Shown: piece by piece, positions 40,190 through 48,405 of the stretch
Layout: each line of letters opens with the position of its first letter
Position numbering within the stretch: position 1 is the stretch's first letter
DNA from: an uncultured Eubacteriales bacterium
GTDB lineage: Bacteria; Bacillota; Clostridia; Christensenellales; CAG-138
Direction: 5' to 3'
DNA length: 50,494 nt
NCBI GenBank assembly: GCA_900549955.1
Contig: URQH01000010.1
Location: forward strand, 1-50,494
Notes under the pieces: model-generated
Told to the model about the DNA's origin: nothing
Database searches by the model: none
What the model saw: the letters and a program-made list of their open reading frames with translations, nothing else
Program-made: the position numbers and the translations under genes

Positions 40190-42526
40190 ATGAGGGGAAG
40201 CAAGACGGGACTGACAAGACAACAACGAAAAAAACGGCGGCGCAAATTGCTGCGCCGCTGGTTGCTTGCGCTTTGCCTGCTCTTTGGCGCTGCCGGGGCA
40301 TTTGCCGCAGCCTGGCTGTTTCAGCTGGATGCCTGGGGTGCGCTGGACATGAGCAAGATTCTCGATTTGCAGCAGTCGCTGATCCTGTATGACGCCGATG
40401 GAGACGAGATTACAACGCTGCACACCAAGGAAGACCGCATTTGGGTCGATATTGAAGAGGTGCCGCAGATCGTGCGGTACGCGTTCATCTCTGCTGAAGA
40501 CGCGCGATTTTACGATCACTTTGGCGTGGACATCATTCGCATTTTTGGCGCGGCCTGGGCTGACCTGAAGGCTGGGGCCTATGTCCAGGGCGCGTCCACG
40601 ATCAGCCAGCAGCTGATCAAACTCAGCCATCTGACCAGCGACAAGAAGATGGAGCGCAAGATCGACGAGGCGGTGCTGGCCTATCAGTTGGAGCAGCGGT
40701 ATGACAAGGACGAGATTCTGGAAATGTATCTGAACTATGTCTACTTTGGCGGCGGCTATTATGGCATCGAGGCGGCGGCGCGCGGGTACTTTGACGTGCA
40801 TGCGTCTGAGCTGACGGTGGCGCAGGCGGCGCAACTGGCCGGCATATTGAAGTCGCCCTCCAAGTATGCCCCGCATCTGGACATGGAGGCCAGCATCGGG
40901 CGGCGAAACGTCATCCTGTCTCTGATGCAGGAATACGGCTATCTGAGCGAAGAGGAGTGCACGGCGGCTTCGGCGGAACCGGTCGCGCTCAGGCACGGGC
41001 AAAACACGGAGAAACGGGGGTATTATGTCGACCTGGTGCTCACAGACGCCTGTGCCCTGCTGGATATCGACATGGACACGTTGCTATCCGGCGGATACCG
41101 CATCTATACGGCGATGGACAGCGAGCTGCAGGCGACGTGCGAAGCGATGTTCGCCGACGACAGCTATTTTCCGGACGCCGGAAACGACGGCATGGAGGCT
41201 GCGATCGTGGTAGTCGACGTGCGCACCGGCGGAGTTGCTGCACTGATGGGAGGCCGGGAGAACGAGACGGCACTCGCGTTCAACCGTGCTACGCGCATCC
41301 GCAGGCAACCCGGCTCGGTCATCAAGCCGGTCATGGTCTATGCGCCGGCACTGGAAAACGGGTACACGGCAGCGACGATGCTGCTCGACGAGGAGACGGA
41401 TTTCGACGGGTACTGCCCAAGCAACTCCAGCGGCACATACTCCGGCTGGGTGACTATGCGCGAGGCGGTTACGCGTTCGCTCAACGTGCCGGCAGTGTCG
41501 GTGATGTCGCAGATCGGTGTGAATACGGGAAAACGGTTTGCAGAGAGCGTCGGCATTTCCTTTGACGCGCAGGATCAGAGCCTGGCGCTGGCGCTGGGCG
41601 GCTTTACCTATGGCGTATCTCCGTATCAGGTGGCGGGCGCGTATGCGGCGTTCGCCTCGGGCGGCGTGTATGCTGAACCGTCTCTGATTTACGCCATCTG
41701 CGACCGGGACGGCAATGTGATCTATGGGTATGCGCCGGAGCGGCGTCGCGTCATGCGCGAAGAGAACGCCTATATCCTGACCAGCATGCTCGAGAGCGCT
41801 GTGGAAACGGGGACGGGGCGCCGTCTTGGCGAGCTGGGCATTCCGCTGGCCGGCAAGACGGGGACCACGGGCGACGAGAGCGGAAACCGCGACATCTGGA
41901 TGGCAGCCTACAACCCGCAATATGCAGCGAGCGTGTGGATGGGTTATGACAGCGAGACAGCCGGACGCCTGCCAGATTCCGCAACTGGCGGCACCTATCC
42001 GGCGCTGATGCTGAGGGAAGTCTTTGAAACCCTGTACCCGGATGGCAATGCACCGGACTTTGTGATGCCAGAGGGCGTGCGGGAGTACCGCCTGGACACG
42101 TATACGCTGGATACCGAGCACGTGGCCGTGCTGGCCAATTCCCTGACGCCGGAGCAGGCGTCCTATTCCGAGGTCTTTGTGGTGGGTACTGAGCCGGAAG
42201 AGTTTACGACGTATTGGATGATCCCCATCCCGCCGGCAGAGCTGCGCGTGGCGTCTGCCGGGAACTCCGTTATGGTGTATTTTGAAGCGCCCAGCCGCTT
42301 CTGCCTGTACCGGGTTTATCGGGAAAATGCCGATGGCATATCCACCATGGTGGGCGAGTTTTCCGGAGGCGAAGGCAGCGTCAGCTGTACGGACGAGGGC
42401 CTTGCAAACGGAAGATATACCTACTATGTCATCCCAGTCCACCCACAGCTGGAAATTGGCGGCGAGCGCGTGGTGGGACAGAGCTCCATTCGCGTACAAG
42501 TCACCGTGCCGGGCGGCGCATCATAA
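40190..42526 (+). CDS. Class A penicillin-binding protein (PBP1A-like)
   Basis: The enzyme polymerises and cross-links peptidoglycan outside the membrane. The 778-residue product has a basic N-terminus and one helix (about 24-45). The GT51 glycosyltransferase carries EDARFYDHFGVD (catalytic E103) and GASTISQQ at 134-141. The transpeptidase has S376-V-I-K379, SLN at 430-432 and KTGTT at 556-560. The last 110 residues form an extra beta-rich domain like fibronectin type III. The ATG at 40190 has no ribosome site and lies in the loop of a small C/G hairpin. No better start exists downstream, so initiation is unusual. A TTGACA at 40131 with a poor TATCTT 19 bases on may be its promoter. Confidence 0.92.
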   Translation: MRGSKTGLTRQQRKKRRRKLLRRWLLALCLLFGAAGAFAAAWLFQLDAWGALDMSKILDLQQSLILYDADGDEITTLHTKEDRIWVDIEEVPQIVRYAFISAEDARFYDHFGVDIIRIFGAAWADLKAGAYVQGASTISQQLIKLSHLTSDKKMERKIDEAVLAYQLEQRYDKDEILEMYLNYVYFGGGYYGIEAAARGYFDVHASELTVAQAAQLAGILKSPSKYAPHLDMEASIGRRNVILSLMQEYGYLSEEECTAASAEPVALRHGQNTEKRGYYVDLVLTDACALLDIDMDTLLSGGYRIYTAMDSELQATCEAMFADDSYFPDAGNDGMEAAIVVVDVRTGGVAALMGGRENETALAFNRATRIRRQPGSVIKPVMVYAPALENGYTAATMLLDEETDFDGYCPSNSSGTYSGWVTMREAVTRSLNVPAVSVMSQIGVNTGKRFAESVGISFDAQDQSLALALGGFTYGVSPYQVAGAYAAFASGGVYAEPSLIYAICDRDGNVIYGYAPERRRVMREENAYILTSMLESAVETGTGRRLGELGIPLAGKTGTTGDESGNRDIWMAAYNPQYAASVWMGYDSETAGRLPDSATGGTYPALMLREVFETLYPDGNAPDFVMPEGVREYRLDTYTLDTEHVAVLANSLTPEQASYSEVFVVGTEPEEFTTYWMIPIPPAELRVASAGNSVMVYFEAPSRFCLYRVYRENADGISTMVGEFSGGEGSVSCTDEGLANGRYTYYVIPVHPQLEIGGERVVGQSSIRVQVTVPGGAS

Positions 42527-42560
42527 GTCTTAGGTGCACGGCAACAGTTGCACTGTGCCA

Positions 42561-42595
42561 CGGCATGCCGCAGACATCGGCGGCATGCCGCTTTT
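42561..42595 (+). terminator. Terminator after the penicillin-binding protein gene
   Basis: CGGCATGCCGC (42561-42571) pairs perfectly with GCGGCATGCCG (42580-42590) around an 8-base loop, followed by CTTTT. Confidence 0.8.
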
Positions 42596-42612
42596 GCCTT
42601 GGGAATAGGGTG

Positions 42613-42641
42613 TTGACGGAACGTCATATCGATTATATAAT
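42613..42641 (+). promoter_or_regulatory. gntR promoter, TTGACG-17-TATAAT
   Basis: TTGACG (42613-42618) and a perfect TATAAT (42636-42641) are 17 bases apart. The -10 lies in the palindrome ATTATATAAT inside an AT-rich block (42625-42655), which could also be the site where the regulator represses its own gene. Confidence 0.8.
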
Positions 42642-42671
42642 ATATACATATCAATAGGCTTGAGGTGAAGC

Positions 42672-43340
42672 ATGAATTACAAATCCATCGCGGAGCAGAT
42701 CGGCCCTCGTACTGGTGCTACGCAGGAGTGGGTGTTCCGTGTGCTCCGGCAAGGCATTGTCAGCGGCGAACTGCCTGGCGGCACGCAGCTGAAACAGGAT
42801 GAGATTTCTTCTGCACTCAACGTCAGCCATATTCCTGTGCGCGAGGCGCTGCGTCAGTTGGAAGCGCAGGGCTTGGTGCGTATCCATCCGAACCGTGGCG
42901 CTTCGGTGACACAGCTTTCGCGCAGAACGCTGCTCGACATGATGGAGGTCCGCGCCACGCTGTCCGTCACGGCGCTTCGCAACAGCGCGCCGCTGTTGAC
43001 CGATGAGGACTATCGTGCGCTCGACGAGGTCATTGCGGCGCAAAAGCGTGAGACTGACCTGTATCGGACAGAGGAGCTCAACTATCGCTTTCATGAGCTG
43101 CTCAGCTACCATGCGGAAAACTCCATTTCCGATCTGCTGATGGAGATCATCCACGCCAATATCGACCGGTATCTGCGCAAGAATTTCTATGGCGGGGTCG
43201 CCACGCGCGCGCGTTCCATTGGCGAACACGAGCAGATTGTCGCCGCGTGCCGTGCGGGCGAGTATGACCGCGCGTGCGACCTGCTGCGCGATCACATCCT
43301 CAACGCCAAGGACTACATCCCCAGCGGACTGGAACCGTAA
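42672..43340 (+). CDS. GntR family transcriptional regulator (FadR/FCD subfamily)
   Basis: The 222-residue product has an N-terminal winged helix (about 15-78; QDEISSALNVSHIPVREALRQLEAQGLV is the recognition region) and a C-terminal FCD domain. The latter has the usual metal-binding pattern, with histidines in NYRFHELL, HAENS and EHEQIVAA. FCD regulators bind organic acids and control carbon catabolism genes. GAGGTG precedes the ATG. It has its own promoter and terminator, with no obvious metabolic target next to it, so its ligand is unknown. Confidence 0.93.
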   Translation: MNYKSIAEQIGPRTGATQEWVFRVLRQGIVSGELPGGTQLKQDEISSALNVSHIPVREALRQLEAQGLVRIHPNRGASVTQLSRRTLLDMMEVRATLSVTALRNSAPLLTDEDYRALDEVIAAQKRETDLYRTEELNYRFHELLSYHAENSISDLLMEIIHANIDRYLRKNFYGGVATRARSIGEHEQIVAACRAGEYDRACDLLRDHILNAKDYIPSGLEP

Positions 43341-43386
43341 ACAGACTGAGTCGATTGCGCGCTTTGACTTTTTCATGAAATGCTGG

Positions 43387-43424
43387 GCACCTGCACACCC
43401 TATGTTCGTGTGGGTGCTTTTTTT
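43387..43424 (+). terminator. Terminator after gntR, containing the start codon of the next gene in its loop
   Basis: GCACC and CACAC (43387-43398, two-base bulge) pair with GTGTG and GGTGC (43408-43417), followed by seven T. The loop holds ATG 43402-43404, the likely start of the DUF2953-like gene. Confidence 0.75.
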
Positions 43425-43965
43425 GTTTGCCGGTTTGCTGGCGCTCTTGTTGTTGCTGCTTGGCTCGGCCTGCCGTTTCCGCGCTACGCTGCAGTTGGAA
43501 CCTGCCGGCGGGCATCTGGAGTTGCAGGCCGGCTATCTGCTGTTTTCCCAGCGCTTCCGATTTCGCGTGTCGCTTCTGAGCGCGCCATACCTGACGGTGG
43601 AGTGGCTGCGGACAGACGGGTCGGTGCGGCCGGTGTACCGGGCGTTTGAATCGCAAAAGAAACCGTCACCTTGGGCCGAGGCTGCCTGGGCGGCGTTGCA
43701 CTGGGAACGCGTCGAGGCGCGCTTGGAGGTAGGAGATGCCACGGCGCCGGCGTTGTCGACGCTGGCGTATGGCGCGCTGTACCTGCTGCTGCAATATGCG
43801 CTGTGCCGGTATTTGACGCCAAAGACTATCCTGTGCGGCGCGCCCTGCGCGGATGGGGCGCTGTTCCGGTTAAAAGTGGAAGGCATAGCGAAGCTCGTGC
43901 CTGCTCAAATTATTCTTGAAAAAATACGCAAAAAGAGGCGAATACGACATGTCACATCCAATTGA
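43402..43965 (+). CDS. DUF2953-like membrane protein (YtfI-like)
   Basis: The product has 187 residues from the ATG at 43402. The in-frame ATG at 43375 would add nine residues. Neither has a ribosome site, so the start is uncertain. One N-terminal helix (FVWVLFLFAGLLALLLLLLG) is followed by beta-rich sequence and a hydrophobic middle (LAYGALYLLLQYALCRY). Position directly before ytfJ matches Bacillus ytfI, a DUF2953 protein of unknown function. It overlaps ytfJ by 17 bases. The start lies inside a terminator hairpin, so expression may depend on read-through. Confidence 0.75.
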   Translation: MFVWVLFLFAGLLALLLLLLGSACRFRATLQLEPAGGHLELQAGYLLFSQRFRFRVSLLSAPYLTVEWLRTDGSVRPVYRAFESQKKPSPWAEAAWAALHWERVEARLEVGDATAPALSTLAYGALYLLLQYALCRYLTPKTILCGAPCADGALFRLKVEGIAKLVPAQIILEKIRKKRRIRHVTSN

Positions 43966-44404
43966 AAATATGTTGACAACGACCATGGAGCAGCTGCGCA
44001 AGATCGTTGATGTCAACACGGTCGTCGGGGCACCGGTGGCCGTAGGGGACGCGATCATTCTGCCCGTGTCGCGCGTGTCGCTGGGGTTCCTGACTGGCGG
44101 CGGCGAGTATGAGTGTAAGGGGGGAGGCAGCGTACAGCGCTGTGGGCGGACGCTGGATGATGTTTCAGCACCGTACCCGTTTGCGGGCACGTCAGTGGCC
44201 GGCATGTGCCTGACGCCGACGGCGTTTCTGGCGTTGCAGGACGGACACGTGACCGTCATTCCCGCCACATGTGATACCACGCTCGACCGCCTGATCGATC
44301 GTGTGCCGCAGCTGTTTGCCGAGGCGGAACGTATGGTGAGGACGCTGGTGGAACGGAAAAAGACAGGCCAGGAAGGCGAAGACGGAAAGGACGGCAGCCG
44401 GTGA
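43949..44404 (+). CDS. ytfJ: Sporulation protein YtfJ (GerW family)
   Basis: The ATG at 43949 follows AAGAGGCG. The 151-residue product begins MSHPIENMLTTTMEQLRKIVD, then VVGAPVAVGDAIILPVSRVSLGFLTGGGEY, and ends in a charged tail. This is the full YtfJ pattern; the Bacillus protein is made in the forespore under sigma-F and affects germination. It overlaps both neighbours (17 bases upstream, ATGA-type GTGA downstream), so the three genes are translationally linked. Confidence 0.93.
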   Translation: MSHPIENMLTTTMEQLRKIVDVNTVVGAPVAVGDAIILPVSRVSLGFLTGGGEYECKGGGSVQRCGRTLDDVSAPYPFAGTSVAGMCLTPTAFLALQDGHVTVIPATCDTTLDRLIDRVPQLFAEAERMVRTLVERKKTGQEGEDGKDGSR

Positions 44405-45519
44405 AGCGGATCGTGTCCGCGCTGTTGCTGCTGGCGGCGCTGCTACGTCCATCTGGGGCTCTTGCCGAGGCAAAAGAAGCGCCCACCATTGAAGTGGGCG
44501 GCATGGCGCTTATGGAAGTCAATTCAGGCAGGCTGCTGGCAGAACAAAATGCACATAAACGACTGCCCATGGCCAGCACGACCAAGATCATGACTGCGCT
44601 GCTGGCTATTGAACACTGTTCGCTGGACGAGATGGTGACCGTTCCCACCGAGGCCCATGGCGTGGAGGGCTCCAGCATGTATCTAAACGATGGGGAGGAG
44701 CTGCTGCTGTCCGATCTGTTGTACGGCCTGATGCTCACATCCGGCAACGACGCGGCAGTGGCCATTGCCTGTCATGTTGCCGGCAGCGTGGAGGCGTTTG
44801 CGGAACTGATGAATGCGCGCGCAAGGGAGCTTGGCTGTACGGACACCAATTTTGTGACGCCTAACGGTTTGCCAAACGACATGCACTATACGACCGCCTA
44901 CGACCTGTGCCGCATTGCCGCTAAAGCGCTGCAGAACGAAACGTTCCGGCAGATCGTCGGCACCACATATCACAGGACGGAATCGGGCGACGTGACGCGG
45001 ACGCTGAAGAACAAGAACAAGACGCTCTGGCAATATGAAGGCGGGAGCGGGGTCAAGACCGGCTACACAAAGGCCGCGGGGCGTTGCCTGGCATTTTCTG
45101 CGGAGCGTGACGGGACCATGCTCGTGGGAGTCGTGCTGAACTGCCCCGACATGTGGAATGATGCATTCGACCTGCTGGACTACGGTTTTGAAACGTACGG
45201 CACCCAAAAACTCGTGGAAGCCGGCGCATGCGTGGCCTATGCAGGGATAGAGGGCGGTACAAAAAAGGGTTTGGCAATTTATACAAAAGAAGCTATACTG
45301 TATCCGTTGGCACTGGACAACAGCGATGAAATCGACTGGCGGATCGAATGTGAGCAGTCGTTACAGGCGCCGGTGGCGGCCGGGCAGATGGTCGGCAGGC
45401 TGACGCTGCTGGTCAATGGCGTGGAAGCAGCGGCGGCGGAGCTGGTGACGGCGGAATCGGTGGCGGTAGCGGATCTGGCGTACTATTGGAACAGCATTCT
45501 CGACAGGTGGATCGCCTGA
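44401..45519 (+). CDS. dacB: D-alanyl-D-alanine carboxypeptidase (DacB/DacF type)
   Basis: The enzyme trims the terminal D-Ala of peptidoglycan stem peptides and in sporulating bacteria controls cortex cross-linking. The GTG start overlaps the ytfJ stop. The 372-residue product has a signal peptide (about 1-22) and the complete active site: S59-x-x-K62 (ASTTKIM), SGN at 114-116 and KTG at 219-221. The C-terminal domain (about 275-372) is the beta-sandwich of the PBP5 family, ending in an amphipathic helix. The symbol is chosen from position next to ytfJ and rluB; dacF or another paralog is possible. Confidence 0.92.
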   Translation: MKRIVSALLLLAALLRPSGALAEAKEAPTIEVGGMALMEVNSGRLLAEQNAHKRLPMASTTKIMTALLAIEHCSLDEMVTVPTEAHGVEGSSMYLNDGEELLLSDLLYGLMLTSGNDAAVAIACHVAGSVEAFAELMNARARELGCTDTNFVTPNGLPNDMHYTTAYDLCRIAAKALQNETFRQIVGTTYHRTESGDVTRTLKNKNKTLWQYEGGSGVKTGYTKAAGRCLAFSAERDGTMLVGVVLNCPDMWNDAFDLLDYGFETYGTQKLVEAGACVAYAGIEGGTKKGLAIYTKEAILYPLALDNSDEIDWRIECEQSLQAPVAAGQMVGRLTLLVNGVEAAAAELVTAESVAVADLAYYWNSILDRWIA

Positions 45520-45543
45520 CAGAAGACGGATGGAGGGGGTTTT

Positions 45544-46275
45544 TTGCGGCTACAGAAGTTCCTCGCGGATGCCGGCGTGGGCTCTCGGCGCGCCTGCGAG
45601 CGATTGATTGCGCAAGGACGCGTACGCGTCAACGGCGCGCCGGCTGCCATTGGCGCCACGGTGCTGGAGACGGATGCCGTCGAACTGGACGGGGCGCCGG
45701 TACGTCCGGCGCAGCGGCATGTGACGATCCTCTTTTACAAACCCCGCGGCGTCGTTTGCACGTCGGACGACCCGGAGGGCCGCCGCACGGTGCAGGACTA
45801 TTTTGCCGAGGTGCCGGAACGGCTGTATCACGTCGGGCGGCTGGACTTGAACTCGGAAGGGCTGTTGCTCATGACGAATGACGGCGCGCTGGCGCATCGG
45901 TTGACGCATCCGCGCTTTGGGGTAGAAAAGACCTACTATGTCGTCTGCGACGGTACGGTCACGGGAGCGGAACTGGAGCGTCTCGCGAACGGGGTGGAGC
46001 TGGAAGATGGCCTGACTGCGCCTGCCCGTATTGAGCGGGTACGCACCACGCAACGCGGAGACACGTCGTTCCTCATCACCATTCATGAGGGGCGCAATCG
46101 TCAGATCCGTCGCATGGCGGAGGCAGTAGGGCACAAGACTCTCCGGCTGAAGCGGGAACGGCTGGGACCGCTGACGGTTGGAGACCTGCGGCCGGGCGAG
46201 TGGCGTTACCTGACGGGAGCTGAGCTGGCCGCGCTGCGTCGCCAGCTGGGGTTGCCATCGGAACCAGGCCGATGA
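45544..46275 (+). CDS. rluB: 23S rRNA pseudouridine synthase RluB family
   Basis: The TTG at 45544 follows GGAGGGGG. The 243-residue product has an N-terminal S4 RNA-binding domain (MRLQKFLADAGVGSRRACE, then GRVRVNG) and a catalytic domain with GRLDLNSEGLLL, where D101 is the catalytic aspartate. The downstream EGRNRQIRRM is also typical. It modifies uridine near the peptidyl transferase centre. Often spmA and spmB lie between dacB and rluB; here they are absent. Confidence 0.94.
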   Translation: MRLQKFLADAGVGSRRACERLIAQGRVRVNGAPAAIGATVLETDAVELDGAPVRPAQRHVTILFYKPRGVVCTSDDPEGRRTVQDYFAEVPERLYHVGRLDLNSEGLLLMTNDGALAHRLTHPRFGVEKTYYVVCDGTVTGAELERLANGVELEDGLTAPARIERVRTTQRGDTSFLITIHEGRNRQIRRMAEAVGHKTLRLKRERLGPLTVGDLRPGEWRYLTGAELAALRRQLGLPSEPGR

Positions 46276-46292
46276 GCAGCGCTGCTGAAGTG

Positions 46293-46328
46293 TTTGAAAA
46301 GGCCGCCCCAATGGGCGGCCTTTTCAAA
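46293..46328 (+). terminator. Strong terminator after rluB
   Basis: TTTGAAAAGGCCGCCC pairs perfectly over 16 bp with GGGCGGCCTTTTCAAA around CAAT, then GATTTTTT. The next 150 bases (46329-46480) are AT-rich and must hold the promoter of the decarboxylase operon, but I see no convincing -35/-10 pair there. Confidence 0.9.
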
Positions 46329-46486
46329 GATTTTTTAGATTGGCTTCAAAAAAATATGGCTGAATCGTAAAAAAAGATTGAAAAATTATGCAGGAAAAAC
46401 AGGATACAGAAAGAATAAATAGAATGTGGGTTAGGATGAGAATATTACCCTAAAACACAATTTACATCATGTTCGGAGGTTGCTGT

Positions 46487-46780
46487 ATGGAAACCTTGCT
46501 GACGGGACTGTCAACCTTTGCATTGGGATTCGGGACCGTGTTTGTGGGCTTGATTTGCCTGATTTTGATCATCAAGCTCATGTCTGTCGTACTGGCTAAA
46601 CCGGCTAAGGACAAGCAGGTCGCGCCTGCCTCACGCCAGGAGTCGGCACCTGTCGTCTCGGCGCCAGCCATGGAAAACCGCGGGCAGTTTATCGCTGCGG
46701 CGGCTGCGGCCATTGCCGCCACCATGGGGACGGATGTAACGGGACTTCGAATTCTGTCTGTCAAGAAAGTGAATCAATAA
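46487..46780 (+). CDS. oadG: Sodium pump decarboxylase gamma subunit (OadG family)
   Basis: The ATG at 46487 follows CGGAGGT by 6 bases; an upstream ATG at 46469 lacks a site. The 97-residue product has one N-terminal helix (LLTGLSTFALGFGTVFVGLICLILIIKL, broken here by no charge), then a Pro/Ala linker and a short conserved C-terminus (QFIAAAAAAIAATMGTD, VKKVNQ). The gamma subunit holds the alpha and beta subunits together in oxaloacetate-type decarboxylase sodium pumps. It is the first gene of the operon. Confidence 0.9.
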   Translation: METLLTGLSTFALGFGTVFVGLICLILIIKLMSVVLAKPAKDKQVAPASRQESAPVVSAPAMENRGQFIAAAAAAIAATMGTDVTGLRILSVKKVNQ

Positions 46781-46801
46781 TCAAATTGGGAGGGTAAAGA
46801 T

Positions 46802-47206
46802 ATGCGCAAGTTTCTCGTCAACGTCAACGGTACGTCTTATGAAATTACGGTAGAAGAGATCGATGGTAAGGCAGCGGCCGCCCAGCCTGCGCCTGCCGCC
46901 GCACCTGCACCCGCCGCCGCGCCTGCACCCGCTGCCACACCCGCCGCCGCGCCTGCACCCGCTGCCACACCTGCCGCCGCGCCTGCTGCAGGCGAAACCA
47001 TGATTAAAGCGCCGATGCCGGGCAACATTCTGTCTGTGAGCGTGAAAGCCGGCGATGCAGTCAAGAAGGGCCAGATCGTCATGATTCTGGAAGCCATGAA
47101 GATGGAGAACGAGATCCTCAGCCCCGTCGACGGCACGGTTGCCAACGTATTCGTGCAGCAGGGCGCTACGGTCAACTCTGACGATGCGCTGTGCTCCATC
47201 CGCTGA
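46802..47206 (+). CDS. Biotin carboxyl carrier protein of the decarboxylase
   Basis: The 134-residue product starts MRKFLVNVNGTSYEITVEEID, continues with an Ala/Pro linker (about 25-60) and ends in a biotinyl domain with EAMKMEN, whose second-to-last lysine (in MKM) is biotinylated. The carrier takes the carboxyl group from the alpha subunit and delivers it to the membrane beta subunit. GGGAGGG precedes the ATG by 8 bases. The linker contains an exact DNA tandem repeat. The alpha subunit encoded downstream has no biotin domain, so this separate protein fills that role. Confidence 0.94.
   Translation: MRKFLVNVNGTSYEITVEEIDGKAAAAQPAPAAAPAPAAAPAPAATPAAAPAPAATPAAAPAAGETMIKAPMPGNILSVSVKAGDAVKKGQIVMILEAMKMENEILSPVDGTVANVFVQQGATVNSDDALCSIR
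46911..46970 (+). repeat. 30-bp tandem repeat in the Ala/Pro linker of the biotin carrier
   Basis: Bases 46911-46940 and 46941-46970 are identical, and a third partial copy with one change continues to about 46985. Each unit adds ten Ala/Pro/Thr residues, so linker length can change by slippage. Confidence 0.9.
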
Positions 47207-47220
47207 GGAGGGCATAGACC

Positions 47221-48381
47221 ATGCTGGACTTTCTGCAAACGACCGGGTTCTACCGCATTTTTGAGAACCCGCTGCAGCTCGTGATGATCGTCATCGCGTG
47301 CGTGTTGCTGTATCTTGCGATTGTAAAGAAGTTCGAGCCGTTGCTGCTCATCCCGATCGCGTTCGGTATGCTGCTGACGAATCTGCCCGGCGCGAACATG
47401 TACCACGAAGAGATCTATGCCGGCGGCAACGTCAACTGGGCGCTGTTGGGCGACCCGAAGAACTGCGGTCTGATCGACTATCTGTATCTGGGTGTCAAGC
47501 TTGGCATCTATCCGTGCCTGATCTTCCTTGGCGTCGGCGCGATGACGGACTTTGGCCCGTTGATTGCGAACCCGAAGAGCATGCTGCTGGGCGCGGCCGC
47601 CCAGTTTGGCGTGTATATTGCGTTTGCGCTCGCGCTGGTGCTTGGCTTTGGCGTCGAAGCAGCCTCTTCGATCGGCATCATCGGCGGTGCGGACGGCCCG
47701 ACGGCCATCCTGGTCACGTCTAAGCTGGCGCCGCAGTACTTGGGACCCATCGCTGTAGCGGCCTATTCGTATATGGCGCTCGTTCCCGTGATTCAGCCGC
47801 CCATCATGAAGGCGCTGACCACGAGGAAAGAGCGCGGCATTGTCATGGAGCAGCTCCGGCCCGTGAGCAAGACCGAGAAGATCGTCTTCCCGATCGTGGT
47901 CACGGTCTTCGTCGCCTTCCTTGTGCCGGATGCGACGCCGCTGGTCGGCTGCCTGATGCTGGGCAACCTGTTCCGTGAGTGCGGCGTGGTGGAGCGCCTG
48001 AGCAAGACGGCGCAAAACGAGCTGTGCAACATCACGACGATTTTCCTGGGCGTTTCGGTCGGCGCGACTGCCACGGCCTCTACGTTCCTGGCGGTGGAAA
48101 CCCTGCTGATTCTCTTCCTCGGCGTGCTGGCGTTTGCCGGCGGTACTGCTGGCGGCGTGCTGCTTGCCAAGCTCATGAACCTGTTCTGCAAGAAGAAGGT
48201 CAACCCGCTGATTGGCAGCGCGGGCGTGTCCGCAGTGCCGATGGCGGCGCGCGTGTCGCAGGTGGTCGGCCAGAAGGAGAACCCCGGCAACTTCCTGCTG
48301 ATGCATGCCATGGGTCCGAATGTGGCTGGCGTCATCGGTTCGGCCATCGCGGCGGGCGTGTTCCTGTCCCTGTTCGGTTAA
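47221..48381 (+). CDS. oadB: Sodium ion-translocating decarboxylase beta subunit
   Basis: The beta subunit decarboxylates carboxybiotin and couples this to sodium export. The 386-residue product has about nine hydrophobic segments. The central re-entrant region carries the conserved GGADGP at 155-160, containing the sodium- and proton-coupling aspartate, and the C-terminal region has VSAVPMAARV and NFLLMHAMGPNVAGVIGSA. GAGGAGGG precedes the ATG. Beta subunits of methylmalonyl-CoA and glutaconyl-CoA decarboxylases are similar; the alpha subunit in this operon points to oxaloacetate. Confidence 0.95.
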   Translation: MLDFLQTTGFYRIFENPLQLVMIVIACVLLYLAIVKKFEPLLLIPIAFGMLLTNLPGANMYHEEIYAGGNVNWALLGDPKNCGLIDYLYLGVKLGIYPCLIFLGVGAMTDFGPLIANPKSMLLGAAAQFGVYIAFALALVLGFGVEAASSIGIIGGADGPTAILVTSKLAPQYLGPIAVAAYSYMALVPVIQPPIMKALTTRKERGIVMEQLRPVSKTEKIVFPIVVTVFVAFLVPDATPLVGCLMLGNLFRECGVVERLSKTAQNELCNITTIFLGVSVGATATASTFLAVETLLILFLGVLAFAGGTAGGVLLAKLMNLFCKKKVNPLIGSAGVSAVPMAARVSQVVGQKENPGNFLLMHAMGPNVAGVIGSAIAAGVFLSLFG

Positions 48382-48405
48382 TTGTTGCAAGAGGAGACGC
48401 TGGAT

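Noticed and set aside
46885..46990. CRISPR-like or mobile repeat in the biotin carrier
   Set aside because: The repeat is in frame, codes for an Ala/Pro linker and has no spacers.
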